Numbered from the stretch's first letter, positions 44,885-54,680 are shown. The stretch: 64,000 nt of DNA from Nostoc sp. ATCC 53789 (GCF_009873495.1 NZ_CP046703.1:3372501-3436500), one strand, 5' to 3'. Notes: generated by a model not told the origin, from the sequence alone. A program made the numbers and translations.

Positions 44885-45088
44885 TTAATTTATCAATTCT
44901 ATGGCAAAGTCTTCGTCCAGTGGTTCAAGGGTAGAAAGGGTTTCCAGGAGGGATTTTTTCTTGATGGGGGAAATGATGGCGAAGGGGATACCGTTTTGGG
45001 TAATAGTGAGAGGTTCGCCTGTTTTTTGGGCTTGGTTGAGTAAGGTTTGGATGGTTGCGGGGAGATCGGAAAGGGTGATTTGTGTCAT
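44885..45088 (-). CDS. Phd/YefM-type antitoxin, apparently without its own toxin
   Basis: 67 aa. Sequence TQITLSDLPATIQTLLNQAQ and GEPLTITQNGIPFAIISPI is the short Phd-like fold that binds operator DNA, with a C-terminal toxin-binding tail EPLDEDFAIELIN. The next genes downstream are a complete antitoxin-toxin pair, so this one looks orphaned or serves as a third component. Upstream on the same strand is an hsdS remnant, which suggests the locus has been rearranged. Confidence 0.82.
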   Translation of the reverse strand: MTQITLSDLPATIQTLLNQAQKTGEPLTITQNGIPFAIISPIKKKSLLETLSTLEPLDEDFAIELIN

Positions 45089-45102
45089 AGTGGGTTCTGG
45101 GG

Positions 45103-45261
45103 TTAGCGTATGGGGACTTGGCGCACATCTATTTTACCTGTGACGGCGTTGGTGATGAGGGCAGTGCGATATTCTTTTAACAGTTCAATTGCTTCTTGAA
45201 CTTTGGCTTTTTGTTGGTCTAAATATTTGGCGATCGCTTCATTAATGACTGGCCATAGTCG
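45103..45261 (-). pseudogene. C-terminal remnant of a type I restriction specificity subunit (hsdS)
   Basis: The minus strand, open from a stop at 45262, encodes INEAIAKYLDQQKAKVQEAI, then ELLKEYRTALITNAVTGKID and VRQVPIR before the stop. LKEYRTALITxAVTGKIDVR is the hallmark end of HsdS proteins, which follows the second target-recognition domain. Both recognition domains and the first half are missing and there is no start codon with a ribosome binding site, so this is a fossil. hsdR and hsdM are not in the window. Confidence 0.82.
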
Positions 45262-45357
45262 CTAAAACAGTTTGTAACTAATTAGTGAACTGTTCAGAAA
45301 CTCACCAAAAGCTGCTAGCGTCAAACAAAGGAAAAATATCGTTGTGGACTTTCGAGC

Positions 45358-47082
45358 TTGAAAACGCGTTCTAATTACTGGCAACTACTGCCTTATATCC
45401 GACTCCAGTGGAAAACCATCACCAAGGGACTCATTGGTATCTTGGGATACGTGCTGGCGACATTAGTGTTGATAAATCTTGCCGGTAAATTGGCAATTCC
45501 CTTTGCACAGGGTAATGTAGTAGCGATCGCTCAAATAACTGGCAGCTGTGCCTTAGTCTTTCTTGTCAGAGGCTTGTTTCAGTCTATACAAGATATGTAC
45601 ATGGCCAAAGCTTCTTTGAGAGTTGCTTTTTATCTCCGTCAGCAAGTCTACGCCCATCTGCAAAAACTAAATCTCAGCTATTTTGAAACTGCAAAAGCAG
45701 GTGATTTATCTTACCGCCTCACCGAAGATGTTGACCGCATTGGAGAAGTGGTAAATAAAGGATTTCACGACTTTATCCCCTGCATTTTGCAGTTGTTGGC
45801 AATTCCGATTTACATGATTTATCTGAATTGGCAACTGACATTAGCAACGGTGATAGTCGCGCCGTTGATGGGTATTTTAGTTGGCTGGTTTGGTGAACGG
45901 TTACGCAAGTATTCCTTAAAAAGTCAAAATCGCGTGTCGGGTTTATCAGCCATCCTCGCGGAAGTTTTCAACGGTATTCGTTTGGTACAGGCTTTTGCTG
46001 CCGAAAATTACGAAATCGCTCGCTTTGGCCATGAAGCAGAACGCAGTCTCAAAGCTAAATACTCAGCCGAACGCCTGAAAGCGATTCAGATTCCCATTGT
46101 GGGATTTCTGGAAGCCTTAAGTGCGTTATCGTTACTGATTGTGGGAGCGTGGCAAATTTCCCAGAATAACTTAACAGTGGCGAATTTTTTCAGTTATCTG
46201 GCGGCGGCGGCGCTGTTAATTGATCCCATTGGTCATACTACTAATAACTACAACGAATTTAAGCAGGGTGAAGCATCTGTTGACCGCGTTTTTGAATTGA
46301 TGGCAATTCAGCCGACGGTGATCGAAAAGACAAATGCGATCGCTCTCCCCCCAGTCAAAGGCAAAATAGAATATCGTCATATTTCCTTTGCCTATAAGCC
46401 TGGTGAACCCGTATTGAAAGATATCAGTTTATTGGTATCACCAGGTGAAGCGATCGCACTTGTGGGTGCTTCTGGTGCTGGTAAAACCACATTTGTCAAT
46501 CTTCTCCCCCGTTTTTACGACCCGGAAGTTGGTCAAATTTTCATTGACGATGTTGATATTCGAGATGTGAAGCTGCATAGTCTGCGGCGACAAATTGGGA
46601 TTGTTCCGCAAGAAACCATCATGTTTTCGGGGACAATTGCCCAAAATATCGCTTTTGGACAAGATGTTTTTGACATAAAAGCAGTTAAAGAGGCGGCGAA
46701 AATTGCTAATGCTCATCAGTTCATTAGCCAACTGCCAGAGGGTTATCAGACCTGGGTGGGCGAACGTGGGGTAAACTTATCAGGAGGACAAAGACAAAGA
46801 ATTGCGATCGCTCGTGCAGTTCTCCTCAATCCCCAAATCCTGATTCTTGATGAGGCGACATCAGCATTAGACTCTGAATCAGAAGCACTGGTACAGGAAG
46901 CGCTAGAAAGACTGATGCAAAAACGCACAGTATTTATTATTGCTCACCGCTTATCAACCGTGAGACGGTGCGATCGTATTTTAGTTCTCGAACAGGGACA
47001 AATTGTCGAATCAGGAACCCATGAAGAATTATTAGCCCTAGAGCATCGCTACGCGCGGTTTTATGCCCAGCAATTTAGTTAG
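45358..47082 (+). CDS. ABC exporter, fused transmembrane and ATPase domains
   Basis: 574 aa, half-transporter of the MsbA/HlyB type that works as a dimer. Six transmembrane helices occupy residues about 20-310. The nucleotide-binding domain has Walker A GASGAGKTT (about 375), the Q-loop, signature LSGGQRQRIAIARA, Walker B ILILDEATSALD and the switch His in IIAHRLSTV. The first possible start is TTG 45358; no ATG is available until residue 80, so a TTG start is accepted. The substrate may be a lipid, peptide or drug. No accessory outer-membrane gene is adjacent. Confidence 0.92.
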   Translation: MKTRSNYWQLLPYIRLQWKTITKGLIGILGYVLATLVLINLAGKLAIPFAQGNVVAIAQITGSCALVFLVRGLFQSIQDMYMAKASLRVAFYLRQQVYAHLQKLNLSYFETAKAGDLSYRLTEDVDRIGEVVNKGFHDFIPCILQLLAIPIYMIYLNWQLTLATVIVAPLMGILVGWFGERLRKYSLKSQNRVSGLSAILAEVFNGIRLVQAFAAENYEIARFGHEAERSLKAKYSAERLKAIQIPIVGFLEALSALSLLIVGAWQISQNNLTVANFFSYLAAAALLIDPIGHTTNNYNEFKQGEASVDRVFELMAIQPTVIEKTNAIALPPVKGKIEYRHISFAYKPGEPVLKDISLLVSPGEAIALVGASGAGKTTFVNLLPRFYDPEVGQIFIDDVDIRDVKLHSLRRQIGIVPQETIMFSGTIAQNIAFGQDVFDIKAVKEAAKIANAHQFISQLPEGYQTWVGERGVNLSGGQRQRIAIARAVLLNPQILILDEATSALDSESEALVQEALERLMQKRTVFIIAHRLSTVRRCDRILVLEQGQIVESGTHEELLALEHRYARFYAQQFS

Positions 47083-47245
47083 CAGTGAAAATACACAGAG
47101 GGTTAGAGAAAAGTAGAACTTTTCAAAATTTGTGTTGGATTGACTTTTCTGGTTGATTACTTTGTCCTGGTGTCACATAATCGATTCCGAGATTGATGGT
47201 ACTTTGTTTTTGCACCAACTCCTTTATCCAATCGCGATACAAGCT

Positions 47246-47884
47246 ATGACACTCAATTTATATTTACTGCGACATGGAGAAACTACTTTTAGTCAAAGTG
47301 GTAATTTCTGCGGTGAAACTGATGCAGAGTTGACAACAGAGGGGATGCAGATGGCATCTGGTTTTGCCGATGTTTATCACAAATTGAAGTGGGAAGCTGT
47401 TTATGTTAGCCCGATGAAGCGCACAATTGCAACTGCCAAGCCATTTTGTGATGCTATCGGTATGGATATGCAGTTGCGTGACGGACTTAGAGAAGGTAGT
47501 TACGGCGAATGGGAAAGGAAGAGTAAATCGTTTGCCCAAGAGAATTACGCAGAAAACTATGTAAAATGGTTGACTGAACCCGCTTGGAATGCACCACTAG
47601 GTGGAGAAACTGCGGTAGATATTGCTAACCGTTCTATGCCTGTAATTGCTGAAATTCAAGAAAAACATCACCAAGGTAATGTTTTAGTAGTTTCCCATAA
47701 AGCCACGATTCGGATTATGCTTTGCAGTTTACTGGGAATTGATTTGGGACGCTATCGCTATCGGGTGAATATTTTGGTCGCGTCGGTAAGTATGGTTAAA
47801 TTTGACGTTAATGGCCCTTTGTTAGAAATATTAGGCGATCGTCATCATATACCCGATCATATTCGCTCTCGTCCGGGAACATAA
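47246..47884 (+). CDS. Histidine phosphatase (phosphoglycerate mutase) family protein
   Basis: 212 aa from ATG 47246; the open frame extends 31 codons further upstream, but the family begins LNLYLLRHGET. The catalytic phospho-histidine is in LRHGET, with the supporting Arg in YVSPMKRTIATA, Glu in REGSYGEWE and the second His in VVSHKATIRIMLC. These are the two His and two Arg of the 2H phosphatase core. Substrates in the family range from sugar phosphates to cobalamin precursors; none is indicated here. Confidence 0.9.
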   Translation: MTLNLYLLRHGETTFSQSGNFCGETDAELTTEGMQMASGFADVYHKLKWEAVYVSPMKRTIATAKPFCDAIGMDMQLRDGLREGSYGEWERKSKSFAQENYAENYVKWLTEPAWNAPLGGETAVDIANRSMPVIAEIQEKHHQGNVLVVSHKATIRIMLCSLLGIDLGRYRYRVNILVASVSMVKFDVNGPLLEILGDRHHIPDHIRSRPGT

Positions 47885-47921
47885 ACCTCGTCTACCTTGA
47901 GAACCGTAGTTTTGTAGTTTT

Positions 47922-48001
47922 GTAGGTTGGGTGCAGCGATCGCGTAACCCAACATAAATAAGGTGGTAATGTTGGGTTACGTTTCACTCCACCCAACCTA
48001 C
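47922..48001. repeat. GTAGGTTGGGT palindromic repeat
   Basis: 80 bp opening GTAGGTTGGGTGCAGCGATC and closing, inverted, ACTCCACCCAACCTAC, with an inner CGTAACCCAACAT / ATGTTGGGTTACG pair. It matches a widespread intergenic palindrome of Nostoc-type genomes. Confidence 0.85.
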
Positions 48002-48152
48002 ATCAATATATCTTTTAAAAACTCTATGTTTTAACATAGATGAGGTTTAATTGGCAAAAAGTTTTATTATGAGTGGGATGCAAGCCGGGTTTGACATGAC
48101 TTGCCAAAAAGGGATAGCAGCCTTTCAAAATACCAAATTAGATGAGTTGACC

Positions 48153-49331
48153 CTAAGTATTTAGCATAGTTTTTGCAAAAATAATTTCGTTAACTATATC
48201 CATAACATCATTGACTACATCTTCTGCTGTTGAAAGGTCATTGATATATTGATTCAGTGACTTAAATTTTTCCGGTGAGATATTTCCCATTAATTTACTA
48301 TCCCAATTTTCCAGCATTTCGTCGAATACTTTTTTGGCATCGCCATTAGTACATACAATAGGAATCACCGGAATTTTTTCTTGTTTAGCATATAGATAAG
48401 TTTCATAAGTTCCACCAACGCCTCCCACAAGAATCACCAAATCTGAATGTCGCAAACAATCGAGCCACTCATTAATACCTGACTCAGTGTATTCTACTTT
48501 TCCACCCTTAAATACAGGTTGTTTGCCTCGCGGAACAACGTGAGTTAACTTATCGGTTAGGCGGATATCTTTTTGCGCGATTTTTTCGGCAAACTTATCA
48601 GCGACAACATAATCTACTCCTTCCCATCCACCTGTTATCAAGTTATAGTTATATTCTGCTATTCTTTCACCAAGTTGTTGAGCGCACCAATTAATTTCAT
48701 TAGGAATTTCAAAAGATCCTGTTCCTGCAACTAAAATACTCTTTTTGCTTCTGAGTTTAACAGCATCATTTTTAATAGCATCAGTAAGCTGATTGATAAA
48801 TACATTAAAGTTTTGAGACGGATCAATGCTTAATTTATCCGAGATGAAAAACATGAATTCATCAATTTTCTGGGAAATTTCCATAATTTTTTCAGCAACA
48901 TTATACATTGCAGAATCTTCATGAGCAGATAGTTCTGAAACCATGAGTTGTTTTAGTGTTTCACTCTGTTGCTTCCAATATTTTATATACTCAGTCTTAC
49001 CTTCTTTTGTATAAACATTAGCATCCTGTAAAACTACAGGAAAAACTTTTTGTTCATAATCCTTGCGTTTCATGATTTCAACAGCTTCAAACATACAGTA
49101 TTCAGAGTGCAAATATTTGTCGCTGACGACGACAATTACATAGTTTCCGCGCCCGATTTCCTGCATGAAGTCGTGTATACTCTTACCTAGCGTTAAATAG
49201 TTGCGATCGCGAATTAAGTTGTACCGTTCAGAAATAAGTGCAGTGCAAATTTTATCGACTAATTCTTCGCGTTGACTACCTAATTCACTCTTGTTATCTT
49301 TCCATGCATAAGATATGTATATTTGATTCAT
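48153..49331 (-). CDS. TIR-SLOG fusion protein, candidate NAD-linked immune effector
   Basis: 392 aa from ATG 49331; an in-frame ATG at 49415 would add 28 residues without domain similarity, and the TIR fold starts MNQIYISYAWKD. Residues 1-130 form a TIR domain: ISYAWKD (box 1), RDRNYLTLGKSIHDFM, VIVVVSDKYLHSEYCMFE with catalytic Glu82 in S-x-x-C-x-x-E, the NADase signature. Residues 198-345 form a SLOG domain: VAGTGS (201-206), LITGGWEGVD and VILVGGVGGTYE (299-310), a Rossmann-like nucleotide-binding pocket. Thoeris ThsA proteins pair SLOG with SIR2; here sensor and TIR are joined in one chain. No partner gene adjoins it, so a self-contained system is plausible. Confidence 0.88.
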   Translation of the reverse strand: MNQIYISYAWKDNKSELGSQREELVDKICTALISERYNLIRDRNYLTLGKSIHDFMQEIGRGNYVIVVVSDKYLHSEYCMFEAVEIMKRKDYEQKVFPVVLQDANVYTKEGKTEYIKYWKQQSETLKQLMVSELSAHEDSAMYNVAEKIMEISQKIDEFMFFISDKLSIDPSQNFNVFINQLTDAIKNDAVKLRSKKSILVAGTGSFEIPNEINWCAQQLGERIAEYNYNLITGGWEGVDYVVADKFAEKIAQKDIRLTDKLTHVVPRGKQPVFKGGKVEYTESGINEWLDCLRHSDLVILVGGVGGTYETYLYAKQEKIPVIPIVCTNGDAKKVFDEMLENWDSKLMGNISPEKFKSLNQYINDLSTAEDVVNDVMDIVNEIIFAKTMLNT

Positions 49332-49415
49332 TTTTTTAAGGTTTTCTAAGATGCGATAGAGAAGTTTGGAACCAATAAGTGAATAAAATTCGCTTCTACA
49401 TAAACTATCGTCCAC

Positions 49416-49741
49416 CTACGCCGAATGAAAAAATAACCCACGCAAGCAAAAATAATTCTGAGGTAAGTTTTAGAACATCAGAACTTTGGAGTTTAGTCTG
49501 TGTAGCTGTGATTTCTAATCACCAAGGCTGAATAAAATTTTACTTTTATATTTGATGACTGACCTACGTATTTTCTCGCAATTCAATTCAACTCGGATTG
49601 CTATATCTATTCAATTTAGTTAAAAATTTTTATAGAGACGTTGCATTGCAACGTCTCTTATTAGATTATTCGTCGTGTAAATTACACCAGATATAATCTC
49701 AACAAGCTGTCTAGATTAAAAAGAAAATAGGGATGATTTTA
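49416..49741. other. Intergenic region between TIR-SLOG gene and selO
   Basis: 326 bp. It contains the perfect palindrome AGAGACGTTGCA-T-TGCAACGTCTCT (49634-49658), a common cyanobacterial repeat that may end selO transcription. No gene is seen. Confidence 0.6.
49634..49658. repeat. AGAGACGTTGCA palindrome
   Basis: Two perfect 12-bp arms around a single T; dispersed-repeat type. It lies downstream of selO and upstream of the TIR-SLOG gene. Confidence 0.85.
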
Positions 49742-51199
49742 CTATTTTCTAGACTGAATCGCCTGGATTAACTCATAAAAAGGTTGCCAATTATCTTCTT
49801 GAGCAATTGCTTCCCAAGTCGACTCAATCACAGGTCTTAATAGTACCGTTTTAGGATTATGAACAGCTAGAGTTTGAGCAATTACATCGGTGCGGTCGCT
49901 ATCAAAATCATTCAAGATTTTATGGTATAGTATGCACCAATCATCAAAGATTCCCGACGCACCCGGTACTGGCACAATATCCGAATTATTCATCACAAAA
50001 CCTGGCTCATCTCGCCATTTGGATGAAAAAGTCCGAGCCATCTCATAAAAAAACTGGTGATAAGCAACTTGGCTATCTTTCAAGAATTCAACCGTTAGAT
50101 TCAACAGTTCCGCAGCTTGTGGGTGTGACAGTTCCACAAAACCTAACTTTTTCAACATCAAAGAACTGTATTCAGCTTGATAATATTCATCAAACCTTTC
50201 TAATGCCGCTTCCATTTCGTCTTTATCAAGAATCGCCTTTAAAGGTTCTTGGAGCATTTGTAAATTCAACTTACAAATACTTGGTTGATTACCGTAACAA
50301 TAGCGTCCATAATAGTCAAAATATGCAGCTATAAAGGATGGGTTATAACTCGGAATAAACGCGTAAGGGCCATAGTCAAAACTCTCTCCAGTAATTGACA
50401 TATTGTCAGTATTTAGGACTGCATGACAAAAGCCAGCCGCCATCCACTGCGCTACTAGTTCTGCAACTCGTTTCACTAATTCTGCGTAAAACAAGACATA
50501 TTTATCTTGTTCAGCGCTTAAGTGTCGATAATATTGCTCAATTACGTGGTCTAACAACTTCTTAGTTAAATCTGGACGCTGAAAATAGTGCAGTCGCTCA
50601 AAAGTGCCAAACCGAATATGAGAACTGCTCATTCTAATCATCACAGATGAGCGGGTAGGTGAAGGTTCATCGCCCCGCCAGAGGGGTAAACCTGTTTCAA
50701 TCATGCTCAAACAGCGCGAGGTACGTACACCCAAGTGGTGCAGTGCTTCCGCAGCCAGAACTTCCCGCACCCCACCTTTGAGCGTGAGCATACCATCGCC
50801 CCCACGGGAGTAGGGCGTTCTCCCAGAGCCTTTTGTACCAAAATCGTATAATTCGCCATCAGTGGCGCGGACTTGTCCATAGAGAAAGCCTCTACCATCA
50901 CCCAACTGTCCGTTATATTCACCAAATTGATAGCCGTGGTAACGTAGTGCTAACAAGGGTTTGCGCCCCTGAAACTGGCCAAAAGCTGTAATGAAATCTT
51001 CGTCTTTGACTACTTGAGGGTCTAAACCCAAACGAGGTAGTAGTGCATCGTTACGCCAACGCAAGAGGTGTTGGGGAAATTCTGCTGCTGCCACCTCATC
51101 ATAGTAGTCATCACCTAGAGATTCTAAGGCGCTTTCGTAGTTGAGGGAGAGAAGAGGATTGCTAGAATTTTTGTAGTTTGGAGTTTCAGCCAGAGTCAT
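49742..51199 (-). CDS. selO: SelO/YdiU family protein adenylyltransferase (pseudokinase)
   Basis: 485 aa from ATG 51199 (a TTG three codons earlier is less likely). The fold is clear from [57 protein letters not shown] and [20 protein letters not shown], the last holding the metal-binding Asn/Asp. SelO is an inverted-ATP pseudokinase that transfers AMP to protein Ser/Thr/Tyr residues and links to redox stress. The bacterial protein shown here lacks a recognisable terminal selenocysteine motif. Monocistronic, divergent from the SUKH gene. Confidence 0.96.
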   Translation of the reverse strand: MTLAETPNYKNSSNPLLSLNYESALESLGDDYYDEVAAAEFPQHLLRWRNDALLPRLGLDPQVVKDEDFITAFGQFQGRKPLLALRYHGYQFGEYNGQLGDGRGFLYGQVRATDGELYDFGTKGSGRTPYSRGGDGMLTLKGGVREVLAAEALHHLGVRTSRCLSMIETGLPLWRGDEPSPTRSSVMIRMSSSHIRFGTFERLHYFQRPDLTKKLLDHVIEQYYRHLSAEQDKYVLFYAELVKRVAELVAQWMAAGFCHAVLNTDNMSITGESFDYGPYAFIPSYNPSFIAAYFDYYGRYCYGNQPSICKLNLQMLQEPLKAILDKDEMEAALERFDEYYQAEYSSLMLKKLGFVELSHPQAAELLNLTVEFLKDSQVAYHQFFYEMARTFSSKWRDEPGFVMNNSDIVPVPGASGIFDDWCILYHKILNDFDSDRTDVIAQTLAVHNPKTVLLRPVIESTWEAIAQEDNWQPFYELIQAIQSRK

Positions 51200-51320
51200 T
51201 ACGAGCAAAGCTTAATTCATTCTTCCCTTAATACTACCTCTGGCTGAAACATCAGCATAGACACAAAAAGCGACCATATCTAAAATATGGCAGCGCCACC
51301 ATCAAAACCTAGAGCGCATA

Positions 51321-51980
51321 ATGAATAAAGTTTTGCAATTAAAGAAAAAATTAACTCAATTAGCTATTTTAGACGCTACATTTGAGGTTTTTGGCTCAGA
51401 ATCACACCAATATCAATTAAAACCTTGCTTGAGTAACAAAGATATTCAAGTTTTTGAATCTAGATACAATATCAGTTTACCAAGTGAATATAAAAACTTT
51501 CTGTTAGAAATTGGCAATGGTGGTGCGGGGCCAGGATACGGCTTATCTGGACTATCAGGAATTCAATATGAAGATATAACCGCAGAAAAACTATACCAAG
51601 AGAAGTACGAAATTCTCTCTAAATCATTTCCTTTAACAGAAGCGTGGAATGATTTAGATTTGATTATCAACAATAGAAATGATGCTTATTTTGACAATAA
51701 GTTTATCCAGGGTACTCTCACCATTACAACTTATGGTTGTGGAATTGATGCAATATTAGTAATTACCGGGGAGCAATCAGGAAAAATCTGGATAGATGAC
51801 CGTACTAATGATAATGGAATATATCCTGCTTCTTTGGATTTTTGTAGTTTTTTCCATGATACCGACCCTGATGACTCTCATCCAAATAGCGACCAGGGGC
51901 AGCCTTTAAGTTTTTATGATTGGTATGAAGACTGGCTTAACCGAAGTTTGCATCAAATCCGCCAGTCTTCGGAAACTTAA
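51321..51980 (+). CDS. SMI1/KNR4 (SUKH) family protein
   Basis: 219 aa. The SUKH core is visible: SNKDIQVFESRYNISLPSEY (about 45-64), FLLEIGNGGAGPGYG and the later GTLTITTYGCGIDAILVITG plus GKIWIDDRTNDNGIY. SUKH proteins act as immunity proteins against polymorphic toxins and also as general regulatory adaptors. No toxin gene lies next to it, so it is either an orphan immunity gene or has another role. It is transcribed away from selO, with a 120-bp shared upstream region. Confidence 0.88.
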   Translation: MNKVLQLKKKLTQLAILDATFEVFGSESHQYQLKPCLSNKDIQVFESRYNISLPSEYKNFLLEIGNGGAGPGYGLSGLSGIQYEDITAEKLYQEKYEILSKSFPLTEAWNDLDLIINNRNDAYFDNKFIQGTLTITTYGCGIDAILVITGEQSGKIWIDDRTNDNGIYPASLDFCSFFHDTDPDDSHPNSDQGQPLSFYDWYEDWLNRSLHQIRQSSET

Positions 51981-52005
51981 CCTTAATTAAATCAAACTGA
52001 ATTTT

Positions 52006-52491
52006 TTACTTTTTAATTGGTTGCGATACTGGTTGAGTAGTTCCTACTGGGTTTGATGTTGGTGAAGTAATTCCTACTGAGTTTGATGTTGGTTGTGATG
52101 CCTGTGGAGATAGAATTTGTTTTACTTGCTGGTTATAAGTTTGCAAAATTGATTGAACCTGTTTTTGTTGATCTTGATTCAGATCCAAAGATTTTAACAC
52201 TATTCTAATTCTCTGACGGGATTGTAGTGCTGCCTTAAATTTAGTGGCTTGAGAGGGGTTTAATAAAGCCTCAATATCCTTATCTCTTTGCTGACGAGCC
52301 ACTTGTATTTGTTGACGCTGTTGGTTTGTAAGTTTGATTTTTTGGTGTGCGGTAGGACTATTCTGAGTTTTTAAGGGTGGTGTAGTGGGAGAAGTTAGAA
52401 CTGGTGCTGCCAAAACCACTCCGTGCAATATGGTAGCAAAGGCGAAGATAGTAGAAAATACAGATAAACGCTTTATAGAATTAATAGACAT
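52006..52491 (-). CDS. Spy/CpxP-like periplasmic protein, Gln-rich
   Basis: 161 aa. GAGGAG nine bases upstream fixes the start at ATG 52491 rather than the earlier ATG at 52512. A signal peptide (FSTIFAFATILHGVVLA) is followed by a Pro/Thr linker and two short Spy-type helices: KLTNQQRQQIQVARQQRDKD, ALLNPSQATKFKAAL and LKSLDLNQDQQKQVQSIL. The tail is rich in Pro, Thr and Ser. Spy-like proteins act as ATP-independent periplasmic chaperones in envelope stress; the similarity is in pattern rather than strict motif, so the role is tentative. Confidence 0.75.
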   Translation of the reverse strand: MSINSIKRLSVFSTIFAFATILHGVVLAAPVLTSPTTPPLKTQNSPTAHQKIKLTNQQRQQIQVARQQRDKDIEALLNPSQATKFKAALQSRQRIRIVLKSLDLNQDQQKQVQSILQTYNQQVKQILSPQASQPTSNSVGITSPTSNPVGTTQPVSQPIKK

Positions 52492-52736
52492 TTTGAAAAA
52501 CTCCTCAATCATCTAAAAAAAATTCACCCCTTGTCTTATTAGTCAGATGGTGAACAAATATTACTCTTACATTTGCTTGTGGAGTTGTTGTGTATTTATT
52601 ATGGATTTACTATGATTTTGTAGATATTGTAAGTTAATATCTCAATGATGTTAATGAACTGTGTATAAATATAATACGGAGATACTTAACTTATTTTAAT
52701 AAGCTCGGTATCTCTACACTACTAGAAAATAGCTGT

Positions 52737-53339
52737 TTAAAATTTTGGTGCTTGCCAATTAGTATTTGTAAGACTTGTCATAATATGATCTTCCCATTGT
52801 CCATTAATTAACAAATAGTCTCTAGCGTATCCTTCAATGACAAATCCGAGTCTTTTTAAGACATTGCCACTGCGCCGATTATGAGGCATATAATTAGCCA
52901 TAACTCGGTGAAAATTTAACTCTTGGAATAGATATTCAGTGGCGGCTTTTAGCCCTTCTGTCATATATCCTTTACCTTGTTTACTTTCAGCAAGACTATA
53001 TCCCACGTAGCAAAAATGAGCGGCTCCTCTTACAAAATTGCTAAAATTTACGGTTCCAATAACTACAGTAGGATTTTTTTTGGTAAAAATAAATAGCTTT
53101 AATGATTGCCCATTAATAAATTCGAGAAAACTATTCTCTATCTGATATTGCCAATATTCTTCAGTGAAAAAACCATCAGCCCATAGAGGGTAGAATGGGG
53201 TGAGATAAGTTTTGTTATAAATGAAGTATTTAAGAATTTGGGGTATATCTTCATGAATCGCCGCTCGTAATAATAGGCGATCGCTAGTAATTAGTGGCAG
53301 TTCTGATATCATAATCGACGGGATCTCTTCCCAGCACAT
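52737..53339 (-). CDS. GNAT N-acetyltransferase (RimJ/RimL type)
   Basis: 200 aa; ATG 53312 (ISELPLITSDRLLLR) is also a possible start. Family features: TSDRLLLRAAIHEDIPQIL at the beginning, VIGTVNFSNF, the acetyl-CoA loop ESKQGKGYMTEGLKAATEYL and RVMANYMPHNRRSGNVLKRLGF followed by EGYARDYLLINGQWEDH. RimJ-like enzymes acetylate N-termini of ribosomal or other proteins, or small-molecule amines. No partner is evident. Confidence 0.88.
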   Translation of the reverse strand: MCWEEIPSIMISELPLITSDRLLLRAAIHEDIPQILKYFIYNKTYLTPFYPLWADGFFTEEYWQYQIENSFLEFINGQSLKLFIFTKKNPTVVIGTVNFSNFVRGAAHFCYVGYSLAESKQGKGYMTEGLKAATEYLFQELNFHRVMANYMPHNRRSGNVLKRLGFVIEGYARDYLLINGQWEDHIMTSLTNTNWQAPKF

Positions 53340-53637
53340 TCTCTAAATTTTATAAATTCTCTCATACCTACGGTTTAGCAGCAGCAGTTAGAACTGTTTT
53401 ACCCAATGCCCTTTAAAACAGACAGAGTGAGTATTTTTGCTGGTAATCTGCCATTCCACCAAAATCTTGATAAGCTGATGTCTAATATCTAGAGCGCAAG
53501 GATTGAGAGCCAATGGGTGATAAAGCACAGTGCGGGGCATAACTTCGATAAAATCGCTTTGCCCAAACGCTGTACCGCAGGAAATTCAACCAAAAGACAG
53601 CTCAAGATTCAACCCAATCTACAAGAAGGATAGTGAT

Positions 53638-54645
53638 GTGGTGGCAATACGCTACGATTGGCAGGAATTAGAGATTCGGGCGATATACAATATGCCATTG
53701 CTAGAGCTTATTTATCAAGCTGCTAGCGTGCATCGCCAATATCATGACCCAACAAAAATACAAGTTTGTAAGCTTATATCCATTAAAACGGGAGGTTGTC
53801 CAGAAGATTGTAGCTACTGTGCCCAATCTTCGCGCTATAAAACAGAAGTAAAGGCGGAAGCACTCCTAGAAAAGGAAACCGTTGTTAACATCGCCCAGAA
53901 AGCTAAAGAAACTGGTGTTAGTCGCATCTGCATGGGTGCTGCTTGGCGCGAAGTCCGGGATAACTCACAATTTGAGGAAGTCCTGGAAATGGTCAAGGAT
54001 GTAACCGCAATGGGCTTAGAAGTGTGCTGCACTCTGGGTATGTTGACAGCAAATCAGGCTAGGAAATTGGAAGAAGCGGGACTTTACGCCTACAACCATA
54101 ACTTAGATACCTCGCAGGAATATTACAACACAATTATTACCACGAGAACTTATAGCGATCGCTTAAACACAATCGAGAATGTCCGTCAGACAAATGTTAC
54201 CGTATGCTCCGGCGGTATCCTTGGTTTAGGCGAAACTGTCGATGACCGGGTTGGAATGTTACAAACTCTGGCAAACTTACATCCGCATCCAGAGTCAGTA
54301 CCAATTAATATTCTTTCACAAGTGCCGGGCACACCCTTAGAAAATCAGCCTGATGTCCCCATTTGGGATATTGTGCGGATGATTGCCACAGCCAGAATTT
54401 TAATGCCAGCTTCCGATGTGCGTCTTAGTGCTGGTAGAGCTAGACTTTCTCAAGTTGAACAAGCTTTCTGCTTTATGGCAGGAGCCAATTCTATCTTTTC
54501 TAGCGACGACAACAAAATGCTGACGGTGACAACTCCCTGTCCAGATTACGATAGCGATCGAGAAATGCTCAATTTACTTGGTTTGGGGATGCGTCCACCT
54601 TCCCAAAGACAGGAGAAGGTAGCAAGTCCAGCAGTTGTAGGATAA
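53638..54645 (+). CDS. bioB: Biotin synthase
   Basis: 335 aa from GTG 53638, chosen because AGAAGGA precedes it by about nine bases and homologues begin MVxIRYDWQ; an ATG 36 codons upstream gives an unsupported extension. The radical-SAM cluster is [14 protein letters not shown] (C-x3-C-x2-C), with [14 protein letters not shown], the YNHNLDTS segment and [14 protein letters not shown] lining the [2Fe-2S] site. BioB inserts sulfur into dethiobiotin to make biotin. A hairpin at 54658-54680 follows the stop codon. No other bio genes are adjacent, which is usual in cyanobacteria. Confidence 0.97.
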   Translation: MVAIRYDWQELEIRAIYNMPLLELIYQAASVHRQYHDPTKIQVCKLISIKTGGCPEDCSYCAQSSRYKTEVKAEALLEKETVVNIAQKAKETGVSRICMGAAWREVRDNSQFEEVLEMVKDVTAMGLEVCCTLGMLTANQARKLEEAGLYAYNHNLDTSQEYYNTIITTRTYSDRLNTIENVRQTNVTVCSGGILGLGETVDDRVGMLQTLANLHPHPESVPINILSQVPGTPLENQPDVPIWDIVRMIATARILMPASDVRLSAGRARLSQVEQAFCFMAGANSIFSSDDNKMLTVTTPCPDYDSDREMLNLLGLGMRPPSQRQEKVASPAVVG

Positions 54646-54657
54646 ATATCTTCTTAT

Positions 54658-54680
54658 GGGATGGGTGAAACACCCATCCC
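54658..54680. terminator. Hairpin between bioB and petL
   Basis: GGGATGGGTG-AAA-CACCCATCCC is a perfect 10-bp stem. It could end transcription from either of the convergent genes, but there is no clear T-tract. Confidence 0.5.

Noticed and set aside
53530-53637. 36-residue N-terminal extension of BioB
   Set aside because: A ribosome binding site and the family N-terminus support GTG 53638.
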